NCBI GenBank assembly: GCA_964521715.1 | Contig: CAZFSS010000016.1 | Span: forward strand, 1-64,000 | Length of the DNA: 64,000 nt | Direction: 5' to 3' | Source: DAOVRD01 sp964521715 | GTDB lineage: Bacteria > Planctomycetota > Brocadiia > SM23-32 | Shown here: positions 8,791-17,811 of the stretch, one piece after another | Layout: every line of letters starts with the position of its first letter | Position numbering within the stretch: the stretch's first letter is position 1 | Translations under genes and position numbers: made by a program | Notes under the pieces: model-generated | What the model was told of the DNA's origin: nothing | The model's input: only the letters and a program-made list of their open reading frames with translations | Databases searched by the model: none

Positions 8791-10284
8791 ATGATCCGGC
8801 GCTGCATAGAGAGCGATTTCGAGGCGGTCTACGAGATCGTCAACGGGGCGGCGCAGGCTTACCGGGGCGTCATCCCGGCCGACCGCTGGCACGAGCCTTA
8901 CATGCCGCCGGAGGAACTCCGCCGCGAGATCGAGTCCGGCGTCGTCTTCTGGGGCTACGCGGCCGACGGCGAGTTGGTCGGCGTGATGGGCATCCAGGAC
9001 GTGCAGGACGTGACGCTCATCCGGCACGCCTACGTCCGTCCCGCCTGGCAGCGGAAGGGGATAGGGGGAGAGCTGCTGCGGCATCTGTGCGGGCTGACCG
9101 ACAAGCCCATCCTGGTCGGCACGTGGGCGGACGCCGAATGGGCCATCCGCTTCTACGAGAAGCACGGCTTCCGGCTCGTGGCGCCGCAGGAGAAGGGCCG
9201 CCTGCTGCGCACGTACTGGTCCATCCCCGACCGGCAGGTCGAGACGTCCGTCGTCCTTGCCGGCCCGAAATGGTTCGAGTCTTGCCGGCCCGAGCGAGAG
9301 CCTGTGGCGCGTCGGTTTCTAAGTCCGGTGGTCCGTCTGTGGGGGTTGCTGTTGGTCGCGACGATGTTGGCCTGTGTTGCCACGCTGGCGGGCTTCCTTG
9401 GTCGAGTGTCCTGGGTCCTCGAACTGGCGAGCCACTTCCGCGCCCAGTACCTGTGTTTGCTGCTTCTGAGTGGAACCGCCTTCGCCGTGGGGAGGAAGTG
9501 GTTGCCCTTTGCCGTCACGGCTGCGTTCGCCGTTGTCAACCTGTTCCTGGTGGCTCCGCTATACTTGGGTCCTGCTCCCCTTGCCGGCGGTGGGCCGGAT
9601 GTCCGGGCCTTGCTGATCAACGTCAACGTTTCCAACCGGCAGTACGAGAAGGTCGCGGACTACATCGCCTTGGCTTCGCCTGACCTTATCATCCTTCTGG
9701 AGGTGGACGAGGGCTGGTTGACCCGACTGGGGACACTCCGTGAGGACTACCCTTTCTGGCTTCAGTCGCCGCGCAGCGACAACTTTGGGATCGCGCTCCT
9801 GAGCCGCCTGCCCGTAACCGGCGCCGTCCGCGTGATCGGCGACATCCCAGTCCCTTCAATCGTCGCACAAGTGGACGTGCACGGGCGCCGGTTGTGGCTT
9901 GTCGGCACTCATGTTGTTCCTCCGTTGGGCGCTGCCAATGCCGCGCACCGACGGGACCACCTGCGCGCTCTGGCTCACCTTGCGGGGTCCTGGACCGATG
10001 AGGTGGTCGTGCTTGGGGACCTCAACTGCACTCCGTGGTCTCCTCTCTTCCGGGACCTCCTGAGGGAGGGCAAGCTCAAGGATGGACGCAAAGGCCACGG
10101 CCTCAAACCCACTTGGCCAGCCGGCTTGCCGTTCCTGTGGATACCCATCGACCAATGCCTGGTGTCGGGTGGGGTTAGGGTCAAGAGCTTTGCTATTGGG
10201 CCAGACGTTGGGTCCGATCACTATGCGGTGTGTGCCGAGCTGTCGCTGTTGCCACGCGTGGGCAGCGTGGAGGTGCACCCGTGA
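8791..10284 (+). CDS. GNAT acetyltransferase fused to a membrane-anchored endonuclease/exonuclease/phosphatase domain
   Basis: 497 residues with two unrelated halves. Residues ~1-165 are a complete GNAT N-acetyltransferase with the acetyl-CoA loop RPAWQRKGIGGELL and C-terminal strand WAIRFYEKHGFRLV. From about residue 175 come three hydrophobic segments (~185-265) and then an endonuclease/exonuclease/phosphatase fold: LINVNVSN, ILLEVDEGW, the SDNFGIALLSRLPV loop, VLGDLNCTPWSPLF and the terminal GSDHYA. The two halves differ in codon style, the second being visibly less GC-biased at third positions. That suggests a recent in-frame joining of an ancestral GNAT gene to an incoming gene. The substrates of both halves are unknown. 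Confidence 0.8.
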   Translation: MIRRCIESDFEAVYEIVNGAAQAYRGVIPADRWHEPYMPPEELRREIESGVVFWGYAADGELVGVMGIQDVQDVTLIRHAYVRPAWQRKGIGGELLRHLCGLTDKPILVGTWADAEWAIRFYEKHGFRLVAPQEKGRLLRTYWSIPDRQVETSVVLAGPKWFESCRPEREPVARRFLSPVVRLWGLLLVATMLACVATLAGFLGRVSWVLELASHFRAQYLCLLLLSGTAFAVGRKWLPFAVTAAFAVVNLFLVAPLYLGPAPLAGGGPDVRALLINVNVSNRQYEKVADYIALASPDLIILLEVDEGWLTRLGTLREDYPFWLQSPRSDNFGIALLSRLPVTGAVRVIGDIPVPSIVAQVDVHGRRLWLVGTHVVPPLGAANAAHRRDHLRALAHLAGSWTDEVVVLGDLNCTPWSPLFRDLLREGKLKDGRKGHGLKPTWPAGLPFLWIPIDQCLVSGGVRVKSFAIGPDVGSDHYAVCAELSLLPRVGSVEVHP

Positions 10285-10370
10285 TCGAGATACGGCAAGC
10301 GACAGAGTCGCACGCGGATGCTATCTGGGAGATGCTGCGCGGTGAGGCCCGGGCGTTTCAGGCTTCCTGA
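10281..10370 (+). pseudogene. Truncated GNAT N-terminus
   Basis: A GTG at 10281 overlapping the previous stop (GTGA) opens a 29-codon frame, VIEIRQATESHADAIWEMLR and a few more residues, then TGA. The sequence looks like the first strand and helix of a GNAT acetyltransferase, cut off where it meets the convergent purD (13-base overlap). It is probably a remnant left by a rearrangement. As an alternative it may be a chance short frame. Confidence 0.4.
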
Positions 10371-11650
10371 TCGGCGGCGAGGCGGTCGATCGCCTTCTGG
10401 CCGATGTCCGTCCGGTAATGGGCCTTCTCGAAGTGGATCCTGGCGACCGCCTCGTAGGCGCGATCCCGGGCCTGCTGGATGGTGTCCCCGCGGGCGGTCA
10501 CGCCGAGCACGCGGCCGCCGTCCGTCACCACCTGGCCCTCCTCCAGGGCCGTGCCCGCGTGGAAGACCATGACGTCGTCCATCTTCGCCACGTCCTCGAG
10601 GCCCTCGATGGGGACGCCCTTCTGGTAGCCGGCCGGGTAGCCGCCTGACGCCATCACCACGCACAGCGTGGGGCGCGGGTCCCAGCGGATGTCGGCGTCC
10701 TCCAGCGTGCCGTCAATGGTGGCGAGCAGGATGGGCATCAGGTCGCTTTCGAGCCTCATGATGAGGGGCTGGAGCTCGGGGTCGCCGAGCCGGCAGTTGA
10801 ACTCGAGCACCTGGGCCCCGTCGCCGGTCACCATAATTCCGGCGTAAAGTGCGCCCCGGTAGGGCTTGTCCTCGCGGTTCATGGCGTGGACGGCCTGGAC
10901 GAGCACCTCCCGCTCGATCTGGGCGGCCAGGTCCTCCGTGACGACGGGCGCGGGGCTGTAGGCGCCCATGCCGCCCGTGTTCGGCCCCTGATCGCCGTCG
11001 TAGGCGGCCTTGTGGTCCTGTGTGGAGGGCAGCACGGCGATGGTCCGGCCGTCGGTGAGGGCGATCATGCTGGCCTCCTCGCCGACCAGGCAGCCCTCAA
11101 TGACGACCTGGGCTCCGGCCTCGCCGAACTCCTTGCGGATCATGATGCGGTCGACGGCGTCATAGGCGTCCTTGAGCGTCTCGCAGACGATCGCGGCCTT
11201 GCCCGCCGCCAGGCCGTCGGCTTTCACGACGATCGGCGCGCCCACCATGTCGAGGTAGGACTTGGCCCGTTCGGGCGCGTTGAAGACGCGGAAGTCCGCC
11301 GTGGGGATGCCGTGCCGCTCCATCAGTTGCTTGGCAAAGACCTTGCTGCCCTCGATCCTCGCAGCCTGCCGGCTGGGTCCGAACACCTTCAGGCCGGACG
11401 ACTCGAACGCATCGACGATTCCCTTCACGAGGGGCGCCTCGGGGCCGACGACGGTCAGGTCCACGGCGTTCTCGCGCGCGAACCTGCGCAGCTGAAGCAC
11501 TTCGGTCGCGCTGATGTCCACGCACTCGGCCTGTTCGGCGATTCCCGCGTTGCCGGGCGCGCAGAACAAGCGGTCGACCATCGGCGAGTCAGCCAGCTTC
11601 CAGACCAGTGCGTGTTCCCTGCCGCCGCCGCCGACCACGAGGACCTTCAT
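10358..11650 (-). CDS. purD: Phosphoribosylamine-glycine ligase (GAR synthetase)
   Basis: 430 residues, full length for PurD, the ATP-grasp enzyme that joins glycine to 5-phosphoribosylamine in purine synthesis. It starts MKVLVVGGGGREHALVWKL and has TVVGPEAPLVKGIVD, the ATP-grasp lysine region IVVKADGLAAGKAAIVC, the LTDGRTIAVLPSTQDHK loop, NTGGMGAYSPAPV and the metal/ATP site EFNCRLGDPELQPL. An AAGGAGGGGCGGC ribosome-binding site precedes the ATG. It appears monocistronic; the upstream 370 bases hold a palindromic repeat element. Confidence 0.96.
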   Translation of the reverse strand: MKVLVVGGGGREHALVWKLADSPMVDRLFCAPGNAGIAEQAECVDISATEVLQLRRFARENAVDLTVVGPEAPLVKGIVDAFESSGLKVFGPSRQAARIEGSKVFAKQLMERHGIPTADFRVFNAPERAKSYLDMVGAPIVVKADGLAAGKAAIVCETLKDAYDAVDRIMIRKEFGEAGAQVVIEGCLVGEEASMIALTDGRTIAVLPSTQDHKAAYDGDQGPNTGGMGAYSPAPVVTEDLAAQIEREVLVQAVHAMNREDKPYRGALYAGIMVTGDGAQVLEFNCRLGDPELQPLIMRLESDLMPILLATIDGTLEDADIRWDPRPTLCVVMASGGYPAGYQKGVPIEGLEDVAKMDDVMVFHAGTALEEGQVVTDGGRVLGVTARGDTIQQARDRAYEAVARIHFEKAHYRTDIGQKAIDRLAADQEA

Positions 11651-11668
11651 GCTTGCCGCCCCTCCTTA

Positions 11669-11835
11669 GAGCTCCTGGCAAAACCCCCTGCTGGCTTCGG
11701 CCGGCTGCAGCGGCGCTCTGCGGCGTCGGGCTGCATCGGCGATGCTGTGCCTCTGCATCGCCTGCTTCGCCCTCCTTGCATAGCGACGCTTCGCTCGGCC
11801 TCGCCCCGACGCGTGGGGTTCTGTTAGGAGCTCTC
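11669..11835. repeat. MITE-like palindromic repeat, copy B
   Basis: The outer 20 bases (AGAGCTCCTGGCAAAACCCC) recur inverted at the other end as GGGGTTCTGTTAGGAGCTCT, with 17 of 20 positions complementary. The inside contains CTGGCTTCGGCCGGC and CTGCATCGGCGATG, shared with copy A at 6008. No transposase is encoded. Size and inverted ends suggest a non-autonomous mobile element or a REP-like structure. Confidence 0.6.
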
Positions 11836-11955
11836 AGGCGAATGGAGCCCTCATCGGCCAATTCCTCATGCCGCCGGGCGCTTCCATGCGCACGGGTCCG
11901 GCACAGTATAGCGATGCCGAAGTGAGCGGTCAACCAGGCGGCGGGCGCGGCTTTG

Positions 11956-11984
11956 TTTACGGTTCCGGGGCCGGCCAGTATAAT
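11956..11984 (+). promoter_or_regulatory. Sigma-70 promoter for tatC
   Basis: TTTACG (11956-11961), 17-base spacer, perfect TATAAT (11979-11984), 38 bases before the ATG at 12022. Confidence 0.7.
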
Positions 11985-12021
11985 GGGCTGCTTCCCGGGC
12001 CTCTTGCGATCTCCCGGCGTT

Positions 12022-13353
12022 ATGAGCGAGCAACAGCAAAAGAAGAGCGGGCGCACGGAGGCCGACATGGCCGTCATGTCGCTCGGCGCGCACCTGGAGG
12101 AGCTGCGGGCGCGGCTCATGAAGTGCCTTGTGGCGCTGGCGGGGGCCTTCATCCTGTGCTGGGTATTCCGCGTGCAGCTGATGGTGATCCTCATGAGGCC
12201 GCACGTGAGCGCCATGCGGGTGTTCGAACTGGACGCGACGCTGAAGTTCAGGAGCTACCTCGAACCGATAATGGCGCAGTTGAAGGCCTGCATCGTGGTC
12301 GCGCTTGTGATCACCGCGCCCATTATCATCTACCAGACCTGGGCCTTCGTCGCGCCCGGGCTCTTCCCCCACGAGAGGCACAAGACGGTGAAGCTCGGAG
12401 CGGCCTGCGTGGCCTGCTTCGCCGGGGGAGTCCTTTTCGGCTACTTCCTTTTCGTGCCGCTTGCGCTGCGCTACTTGCTCAGCCTGTCGGGACCGGCTAT
12501 GGAGCCGGTGCTCATGATCGACTCGTACCTGTCGCTGTTCTTCCTTCTGACGTTCGGGCTCGGCGTCGCGTTCCAGACGCCGGTCGTGGTCTTCTGCCTG
12601 ATCCGCTGGGGCGTGCTGGACGTTCAGAGCCTGCAGAAGAACCGCAAGGCCGTGATACTGGCCGCTTTCGTGCTCGGCGCCATCCTGACGCCTGGTCCGG
12701 ATCCCGTGACGCAGATCATGATGGCCGTAACCCTCATGGTCCTTTACGACCTGGGCGGGCTCTTCGCGGCGCCAAGCGCAGGGACCGTGAAGGGTTTTCT
12801 CAAGTTCACCGGGACTGTGGCGGTCCTGGGGGCGGGCCTGGTGAGCTGGCGCGCGTTCTGGCCGGTGGCTGAGGCGAGTGTGCTCAAGGGCGCCGTGACT
12901 GTTGGGGACAGTCCGGTCGAAGCCGGCCGGCCGGCCAAAGTGCGACGCGGAGCCGTCTGCCGCACCGGCAAGAACTCAGCCGCCCGGATCGCCTTCGGCC
13001 GAAAGCGTGTCAGGGAGGTCTTCCTGGCGGAGGACGGTAGGCTTCAGGTCAACGGGCCGCAGAGCGTCCTTCTCCTGGGCGGCGAGAGCCTGGTTGTGAT
13101 CCCGCTGGGGAGCGCAGAGATCACGGTGCACAGCGCTCCTGCGACGGTCATCGTTGCGGGCGCGCGGGCGCAGCTCAGCTCTCCGCGGCCGAGCACGCTG
13201 ACGGTGACGGTCTTCGACGGCGAGGTGGACGTCAAGTCCGGCGGGCAGAGCCGCCGCATCGCGGCGGGCGAGACGGCCACCTTCCAGACCGGCGGCGAGC
13301 CCGTCGATGCGTCCGAGGCCGAACGGCGCTGGCACGATCTGATTAAGCCGTAA
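12022..13353 (+). CDS. tatC: Sec-independent translocase TatC with FecR-like C-terminal extension
   Basis: 443 residues. The first ~265 are TatC, the membrane receptor of the twin-arginine export pathway: the hallmark MSLGAHLEELRARLMKCLVA, then FRSYLEPIMAQLK, FVAPGLFPHERHKT and six hydrophobic segments including FGLGVAFQTPVVVFCLIRWG and LTPGPDPVTQIMMAV. A seventh hydrophobic stretch near residue 265 leads to ~170 extra residues of beta-strand type ending FDGEVDVKSGGQSRRIAAGE, typical of FecR-like domains. Normal TatC is ~250 residues, so the tail is an unusual fusion. I start at 12022 because the promoter's start point lies near 11990. No tatA/B gene is adjacent. Confidence 0.88.
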   Translation: MSEQQQKKSGRTEADMAVMSLGAHLEELRARLMKCLVALAGAFILCWVFRVQLMVILMRPHVSAMRVFELDATLKFRSYLEPIMAQLKACIVVALVITAPIIIYQTWAFVAPGLFPHERHKTVKLGAACVACFAGGVLFGYFLFVPLALRYLLSLSGPAMEPVLMIDSYLSLFFLLTFGLGVAFQTPVVVFCLIRWGVLDVQSLQKNRKAVILAAFVLGAILTPGPDPVTQIMMAVTLMVLYDLGGLFAAPSAGTVKGFLKFTGTVAVLGAGLVSWRAFWPVAEASVLKGAVTVGDSPVEAGRPAKVRRGAVCRTGKNSAARIAFGRKRVREVFLAEDGRLQVNGPQSVLLLGGESLVVIPLGSAEITVHSAPATVIVAGARAQLSSPRPSTLTVTVFDGEVDVKSGGQSRRIAAGETATFQTGGEPVDASEAERRWHDLIKP

Positions 13354-13422
13354 TAGCCGGCGGGCCCGCACGGCGCCGTATCGGCGCTTCACGAAGCGCC
13401 CCTGCACCCTCGCGCATCTGCG

Positions 13423-16400
13423 TCAGGTGCTTCGCCGCACGCTGAGGCGCGGCGGTTTCATGCAGCCGACGGGCAGCAGGTTGTAGGCGTCCTGCCACCG
13501 GTCGCCGCTGGTGACGAACTCGCCCGGCCCCACCCACCGCGGCCGCGGTTCCACCGTGTGCAGCGGGCCGAAAGCGTTGCGCCGATGGCCGATGACCTCG
13601 ACGGCAAGCTCGACATCGGCAGCTTTGCGCACCAGGTCGGTGATCTCCACCTCGTGCGGCTGCCAGCCGATGATGCCCGCCTGGCGGCCGTCCACCAGGA
13701 CGCGAACGCACGCGCCGGCGAACTCCGGCACCTCGACGAAGAGCCGCTCGCCGTCGCCAGGCTTCACGCTGATCGGCGTGCGGAAGACGACCGATCCGCT
13801 GTAGAAGGGCATTCCCTGCTCGCGCCAGTCGCCGATCCCCACGCTGCCGAGGGGGCCCGTGATGCGCGCCTGCGCGCCGTCCGCCTTCACGGCGAAGCCG
13901 CCCAGCAAGTAGCACATCTCCAGTTGGCAGTCGTCGCGCATCGTGCCCTTTAGAAGCAGCATGTTCCGCCCGCGCACGAGGGCCGCCTCGTCGAGGGGCA
14001 GCAGCCGGATGGCCGGGTCGACCCACCAGCCGCATTCGGCGTCGGTCGGAATGGCGCTGCCGTTGAGCGTGATCTCGAAGCAGGTCGGGTTCTCCAGGGC
14101 GAGGAAGACCGGCCCGTCGGGCAGGTCGTCGACCTGGAAGCGATAGCGGAGCGCGATGCGGCCCGTCGGGCCTTCCTTCTTCTCCCTGGCCCAGGGCTGG
14201 ACCATCGAGCCGCCGCGTGTGGGCAGCCCGATCGCCTTGCGGATCTCTGTGTCTGCCCTCAGTATCTCGAGCGGCCCGTTCCAGTCGCCCTCATGCACCT
14301 TGTACTCGGGCATGTCGAGCACGAACACGTTCGGCTCCGTCAGCTCCGCAGACCAGGCCTCGGCCGCAAGCTCGACGGACGTGACCTCTTGGAGCCGTTC
14401 GACGGGGGGCAGCTCCTCCGACTCGGGCGCAATGGCAAATAGGCGGCTGCCGCTGGGCGGCATCTCGGCCGCGAAGCGGACCGCGCCGTCCGCCCGCTCG
14501 GATTCGACGGCATAGCGCTCGCCGGTCTCGGCGTCCCAGAGCTGCACGTTCCCCTCCGCCCGCACCTCGACCGTCAGGGAGCCCGTGGCGCTCACGCGGT
14601 CCGTGTTGCACGTGAAGAGGTGGAATTCCTCGCCCTCGCGGTGGAGCAGGTAGAGCACGCCGGGCTTCTCGTTTCCAGCCTCGTCGCGGATGCTGACCAC
14701 GCGCGCCGGCTCGACGGCCGAAAGGATCTGCCCCTTGTCGAAGTCGACGCGGGAGCACGCCTTCGCAACCTTGGCGACCCGGTCCGACGGCTCGGCGTCG
14801 AGGCACGAGGGCGCCGGGTCGCAGAAGACGACCGTGCCGCCCGCGTCGGCGAACTCCTCGAGGAGGTCCACCGTGGTACTGCGCAGCGTATCGACGGGCG
14901 GCACGAGGACGGCGTTGTACTTCGCCGCGCCGACTTTGAGGGTTGGTCCCCCGCCGGCGTGCACCTCGGCGAGCCGCGACAGCATCTCCTCGTCCCCGTA
15001 GTCGAAGTCCACGTGCCCATCCAGCAGCCAGTGGGTCAGGTCGTCGAACTGCTCTTCCAGCCGCTGGATCGCTTCGTCCTCATACCAGGCGACGGTGGCG
15101 CGGGCCCAGACGCTCTCGATGGGATGGACCACCAGCAGGTTGCGCACGGCCTGGCCGCGGCTCATCACGGTGCCCACGCGGCCGAAGTAATCCTCCACCT
15201 TCCGGTAGTGCTCCCACCAGGGGGAGTGGAAGCTGATGGAGGCCGGGTAGTCGCGCTTGGCCTGGCCGGACATCGTGTACCAGAACAGGTGCTGGCACCG
15301 CAGGTTGACGCCCAGGGCGGCCTGCCAGTCGCCGATGGCCTTGTGGCCCTCGAACGGGAAGTCCCAGCCCGTGCAGCCGTACAGCTCGGACAGCAGCCAG
15401 CGCCGGCCCGTCTGCCGCAGGACGCTGGAGCACTGCTTGGCCGTGCTGTACTCGGGCCGCTTCTCGGTCAGGATGTCGATCCCGGGCGCCTGCATGAACT
15501 CGTAGAAACGCATGGCCGAGCCGACGACGCTCGTCTGCGAGCGCAGGTTCTCCTCGGACAGAACGTGGCCCGTGAACAGCAGGTTGTTGCGGCCGCACCA
15601 CTCGCCGACCTGCCGCGCGAAAGCGTCCACGAACAGGAACGTCTTGCAGTCGTGGTAATGGTATCGCGGCTGAGATACCTCCCTGCCGTCCACCTGGAGG
15701 AAGAGCTCCGGCAGGTGGTCAACGATGTCGTAGCCGTAGCGCTCCCGGAAGACCTCCGGGAGCTTCGGAGTCCAGGGGATGGCCCGCGCGCCCGGGCCCT
15801 CGAAGGGCGACCGGCCGAACAGGCCGCCGTGGTTCGGCTCATCCGTGAACACGCCCGGCACCAGCCCGCCGAAGTGCTCGCCGACCCTCTCCCTGTAGGC
15901 GTCGTGGGTGACCTCGATGAACCTGCGGACCGCCTCGTGGCTCATCGTGTCCAGGTACGTGGCGCCGTTGTACCAGGAGCTCGGCCGGTCCGCGGTCACG
16001 AGGAAGGCGAGCACCTTCACGTCGGCCGGCGATATCGTCGCGTCGCCCCTGAGCCTGCGCACGTCCGCGGCGCGGGCGCCGTCGACCCGCGCGGAAAAGA
16101 GCGCCAGCGGCTCGTGTTCGAACCGCGCGCTTCGCGGGTCGCAGACGACCATCTGCAACTCCTTGTGCTGGAACCGGGGGTCCTTGGTGACCAGGCCGCC
16201 GGCGGCGCCCGAGGGCCAGCGGTCCTCGTCGTAGAGCCAGGCCTCCATGCCGAGCTTGTCCGCCTCGTCTATGCAGGCCCGGATCATCTCGAACCACTCG
16301 TCAGACAGGTAGGGCGTGGCCAGCCCGACGCGCGAATGCATGAAGAAGCCGCCGAGGCCCATGCGGTGCATCACGCGAATCTGACGCCTCAGCTCGTCCG

Positions 16401-16485
16401 CTTCCAGCTTGCCGTTCCAGGCCCAGAAGGGCTTGCCCCGGTAGGCCGATCCGGGATTCCCAAACGTTTCCTTCAGGTCGTCCAT
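13423..16485 (-). CDS. GH106-like glycoside hydrolase (alpha-L-rhamnosidase-related)
   Basis: A 1020-residue protein resembling the GH106 alpha-L-rhamnosidase family. The N-terminal barrel shows PFWAWNGKLEADELRRQI, GLGGFFMHSRVGLATPYLS, EAWLYDEDRWPSGAAGG, VFTDEPNHGG and YGCTGWDFPFEGHKAIGDWQ. The C-terminal ~250 residues look like galactose-binding beta-sandwich domains (PVFLALENPTCFEITLNG). No signal peptide is visible, so it probably acts in the cytoplasm or leaves by another route. It stands alone, with no transporter or regulator beside it. Family placement rests on motif resemblance; substrate is unproven. Confidence 0.78.
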   Translation of the reverse strand: MDDLKETFGNPGSAYRGKPFWAWNGKLEADELRRQIRVMHRMGLGGFFMHSRVGLATPYLSDEWFEMIRACIDEADKLGMEAWLYDEDRWPSGAAGGLVTKDPRFQHKELQMVVCDPRSARFEHEPLALFSARVDGARAADVRRLRGDATISPADVKVLAFLVTADRPSSWYNGATYLDTMSHEAVRRFIEVTHDAYRERVGEHFGGLVPGVFTDEPNHGGLFGRSPFEGPGARAIPWTPKLPEVFRERYGYDIVDHLPELFLQVDGREVSQPRYHYHDCKTFLFVDAFARQVGEWCGRNNLLFTGHVLSEENLRSQTSVVGSAMRFYEFMQAPGIDILTEKRPEYSTAKQCSSVLRQTGRRWLLSELYGCTGWDFPFEGHKAIGDWQAALGVNLRCQHLFWYTMSGQAKRDYPASISFHSPWWEHYRKVEDYFGRVGTVMSRGQAVRNLLVVHPIESVWARATVAWYEDEAIQRLEEQFDDLTHWLLDGHVDFDYGDEEMLSRLAEVHAGGGPTLKVGAAKYNAVLVPPVDTLRSTTVDLLEEFADAGGTVVFCDPAPSCLDAEPSDRVAKVAKACSRVDFDKGQILSAVEPARVVSIRDEAGNEKPGVLYLLHREGEEFHLFTCNTDRVSATGSLTVEVRAEGNVQLWDAETGERYAVESERADGAVRFAAEMPPSGSRLFAIAPESEELPPVERLQEVTSVELAAEAWSAELTEPNVFVLDMPEYKVHEGDWNGPLEILRADTEIRKAIGLPTRGGSMVQPWAREKKEGPTGRIALRYRFQVDDLPDGPVFLALENPTCFEITLNGSAIPTDAECGWWVDPAIRLLPLDEAALVRGRNMLLLKGTMRDDCQLEMCYLLGGFAVKADGAQARITGPLGSVGIGDWREQGMPFYSGSVVFRTPISVKPGDGERLFVEVPEFAGACVRVLVDGRQAGIIGWQPHEVEITDLVRKAADVELAVEVIGHRRNAFGPLHTVEPRPRWVGPGEFVTSGDRWQDAYNLLPVGCMKPPRLSVRRST

Positions 16486-16577
16486 CAGCCGGATCCGTCC
16501 TTTCCGCGGGGAGGCACAAGGCCCACGCCGCCAGCGGCTTCACCTCAGATCCTGTGGATGTCCCCCGCGCGAACGCG

Positions 16578-17567
16578 TCACACGTCGTCACTCGGGACGA
16601 CGAACAGGCGCCTCGCCTGGTCCATGATGTAAACGCTGTCCGACCACAGCTCGCCTTCGGGCGTGTCCTTGATGGCTTTGAAGGAGCTGTGCAGGCTCGC
16701 GCTGAGCACATCGCAGTAGTGGATCAGGAGCGCCTCGGGGGTGCGGGGGAGGACGGGCGAGCCCCACTCCATCTTGCCGTGGTGGCTCAGGATGATGTGC
16801 ACGAGCAGTGCCTTCCGGCGGGCGGCCCTGTCGGCCTGCTCCTTCGGCACCTGGGGCTTGACGGCGTTGTCCCAAACGTTGCTGACCATAGAGCCGCTGA
16901 TGAAGACATGCTCGAGCAGCTCGCCCGCCTCCGTCCGTTCGCTCACGCCGGCGACCAGGCGGTAAGCGTTCACCTTGCCCACGTCGTGGAGGGCTGCACT
17001 GCAGAGCAGCAGCTCCCTGTCGAACGGCCCGCCTTGGGTCCGGGCGATGGCGTCGGCCAGGTTCCAGACCTCCAGCGTGTGCTCGACCAGGCCCCCCGTG
17101 TAGTTGTGGTGGTGGTGGCTGGCGGCCGGGCTCTCCTTGAACTGCGCGGCGAAGGTCGCGTTGTCGTGGAACTCCGCCATCAGCCGCTTCAGGTCGGCGT
17201 CCGCGAACTCCTCCCGGTCCCAGTCAAACAGCGTCTCGAACGCGGCGTCCACGTCGATTTCCGTCTTGCGGACGAACGCGGACAGGTCGTGCTGCTCGGG
17301 CGAGAGGACGGTGTAGCGCTGGATGTTCAGTTGCTTCTTGCCCTGGTACTCGTCCACGCGGGCCAGCACTTCGAGGCCCTGGCCAGGGTGGATCGGGGCT
17401 GCAATGTTGTCCGCCCAGACCTTGCCGGTCACCTGCCGCCCGCCCTCGCAGTTGAGGACGAGGTGGTAGTAGTTCTGGCCGCGGCGGTCGACCAGCAGCT
17501 TTGCCTCGGCTACCAGCAGGACCTCGTCGGCAACGAGCTGGCCCGTCTCCAGGGAGTCTATGTCCAT
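16578..17567 (-). CDS. YhaM-like 3'-5' exoribonuclease (OB fold plus HD domain)
   Basis: 329 residues. An N-terminal OB-fold nucleic-acid-binding domain (residues ~1-95, e.g. VTGKVWADNIAAPIHPGQ) precedes an HD metal-dependent phosphohydrolase domain with HHHHNYTGGLVEHTLEV, ALLHDVGKV and ILSHHGKMEWGSPV. This is the layout of YhaM/CBF1-type 3'-5' exoribonucleases. The run of four histidines belongs to the HD-domain metal site. I start at the ATG at 17567 (MDIDSLETGQLV), which matches family N-termini; the frame extends further upstream without conserved sequence. It ends 92 bases before the GH106-like gene. Confidence 0.83.
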   Translation of the reverse strand: MDIDSLETGQLVADEVLLVAEAKLLVDRRGQNYYHLVLNCEGGRQVTGKVWADNIAAPIHPGQGLEVLARVDEYQGKKQLNIQRYTVLSPEQHDLSAFVRKTEIDVDAAFETLFDWDREEFADADLKRLMAEFHDNATFAAQFKESPAASHHHHNYTGGLVEHTLEVWNLADAIARTQGGPFDRELLLCSAALHDVGKVNAYRLVAGVSERTEAGELLEHVFISGSMVSNVWDNAVKPQVPKEQADRAARRKALLVHIILSHHGKMEWGSPVLPRTPEALLIHYCDVLSASLHSSFKAIKDTPEGELWSDSVYIMDQARRLFVVPSDDV

Positions 17568-17811
17568 CTGTGCCCGGCGTCTGGGAAAGGAAGGGAAGCC
17601 GCCTACCCCGAAGCGGCCAACGTATCTGCTCGCCGCGCTGTTGTCAAGTGTTGGGGCCGGCTTTGCGCCGGGCGGATGGGGGCAGGCCCTCGTCGGGCGG
17701 CTGTCGTATCTCATGCTTTGCCGGCAACATGCGACATCATCCCGTACGGTGGGCGCGATTCCCCTTGCGGTCCGCCGCCGGCGCCCGCTACCATCGCAAT
17801 GGAGGTGACGC

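Larger units (their letters stand above)
11651..12021. other. Intergenic region with palindromic element and tatC promoter
   Basis: About 370 bases between divergent purD and tatC. A ~167-bp element bounded by inverted repeats fills 11669-11835; the tatC promoter follows at 11956-11984. No coding region is apparent. Confidence 0.6.

Noticed and set aside
17052..17110. Four consecutive histidines in the HD-domain protein, as if an affinity tag
   Set aside because: They belong to the natural metal-binding region of YhaM-type HD domains (HHHHNYTGGLVEHT).
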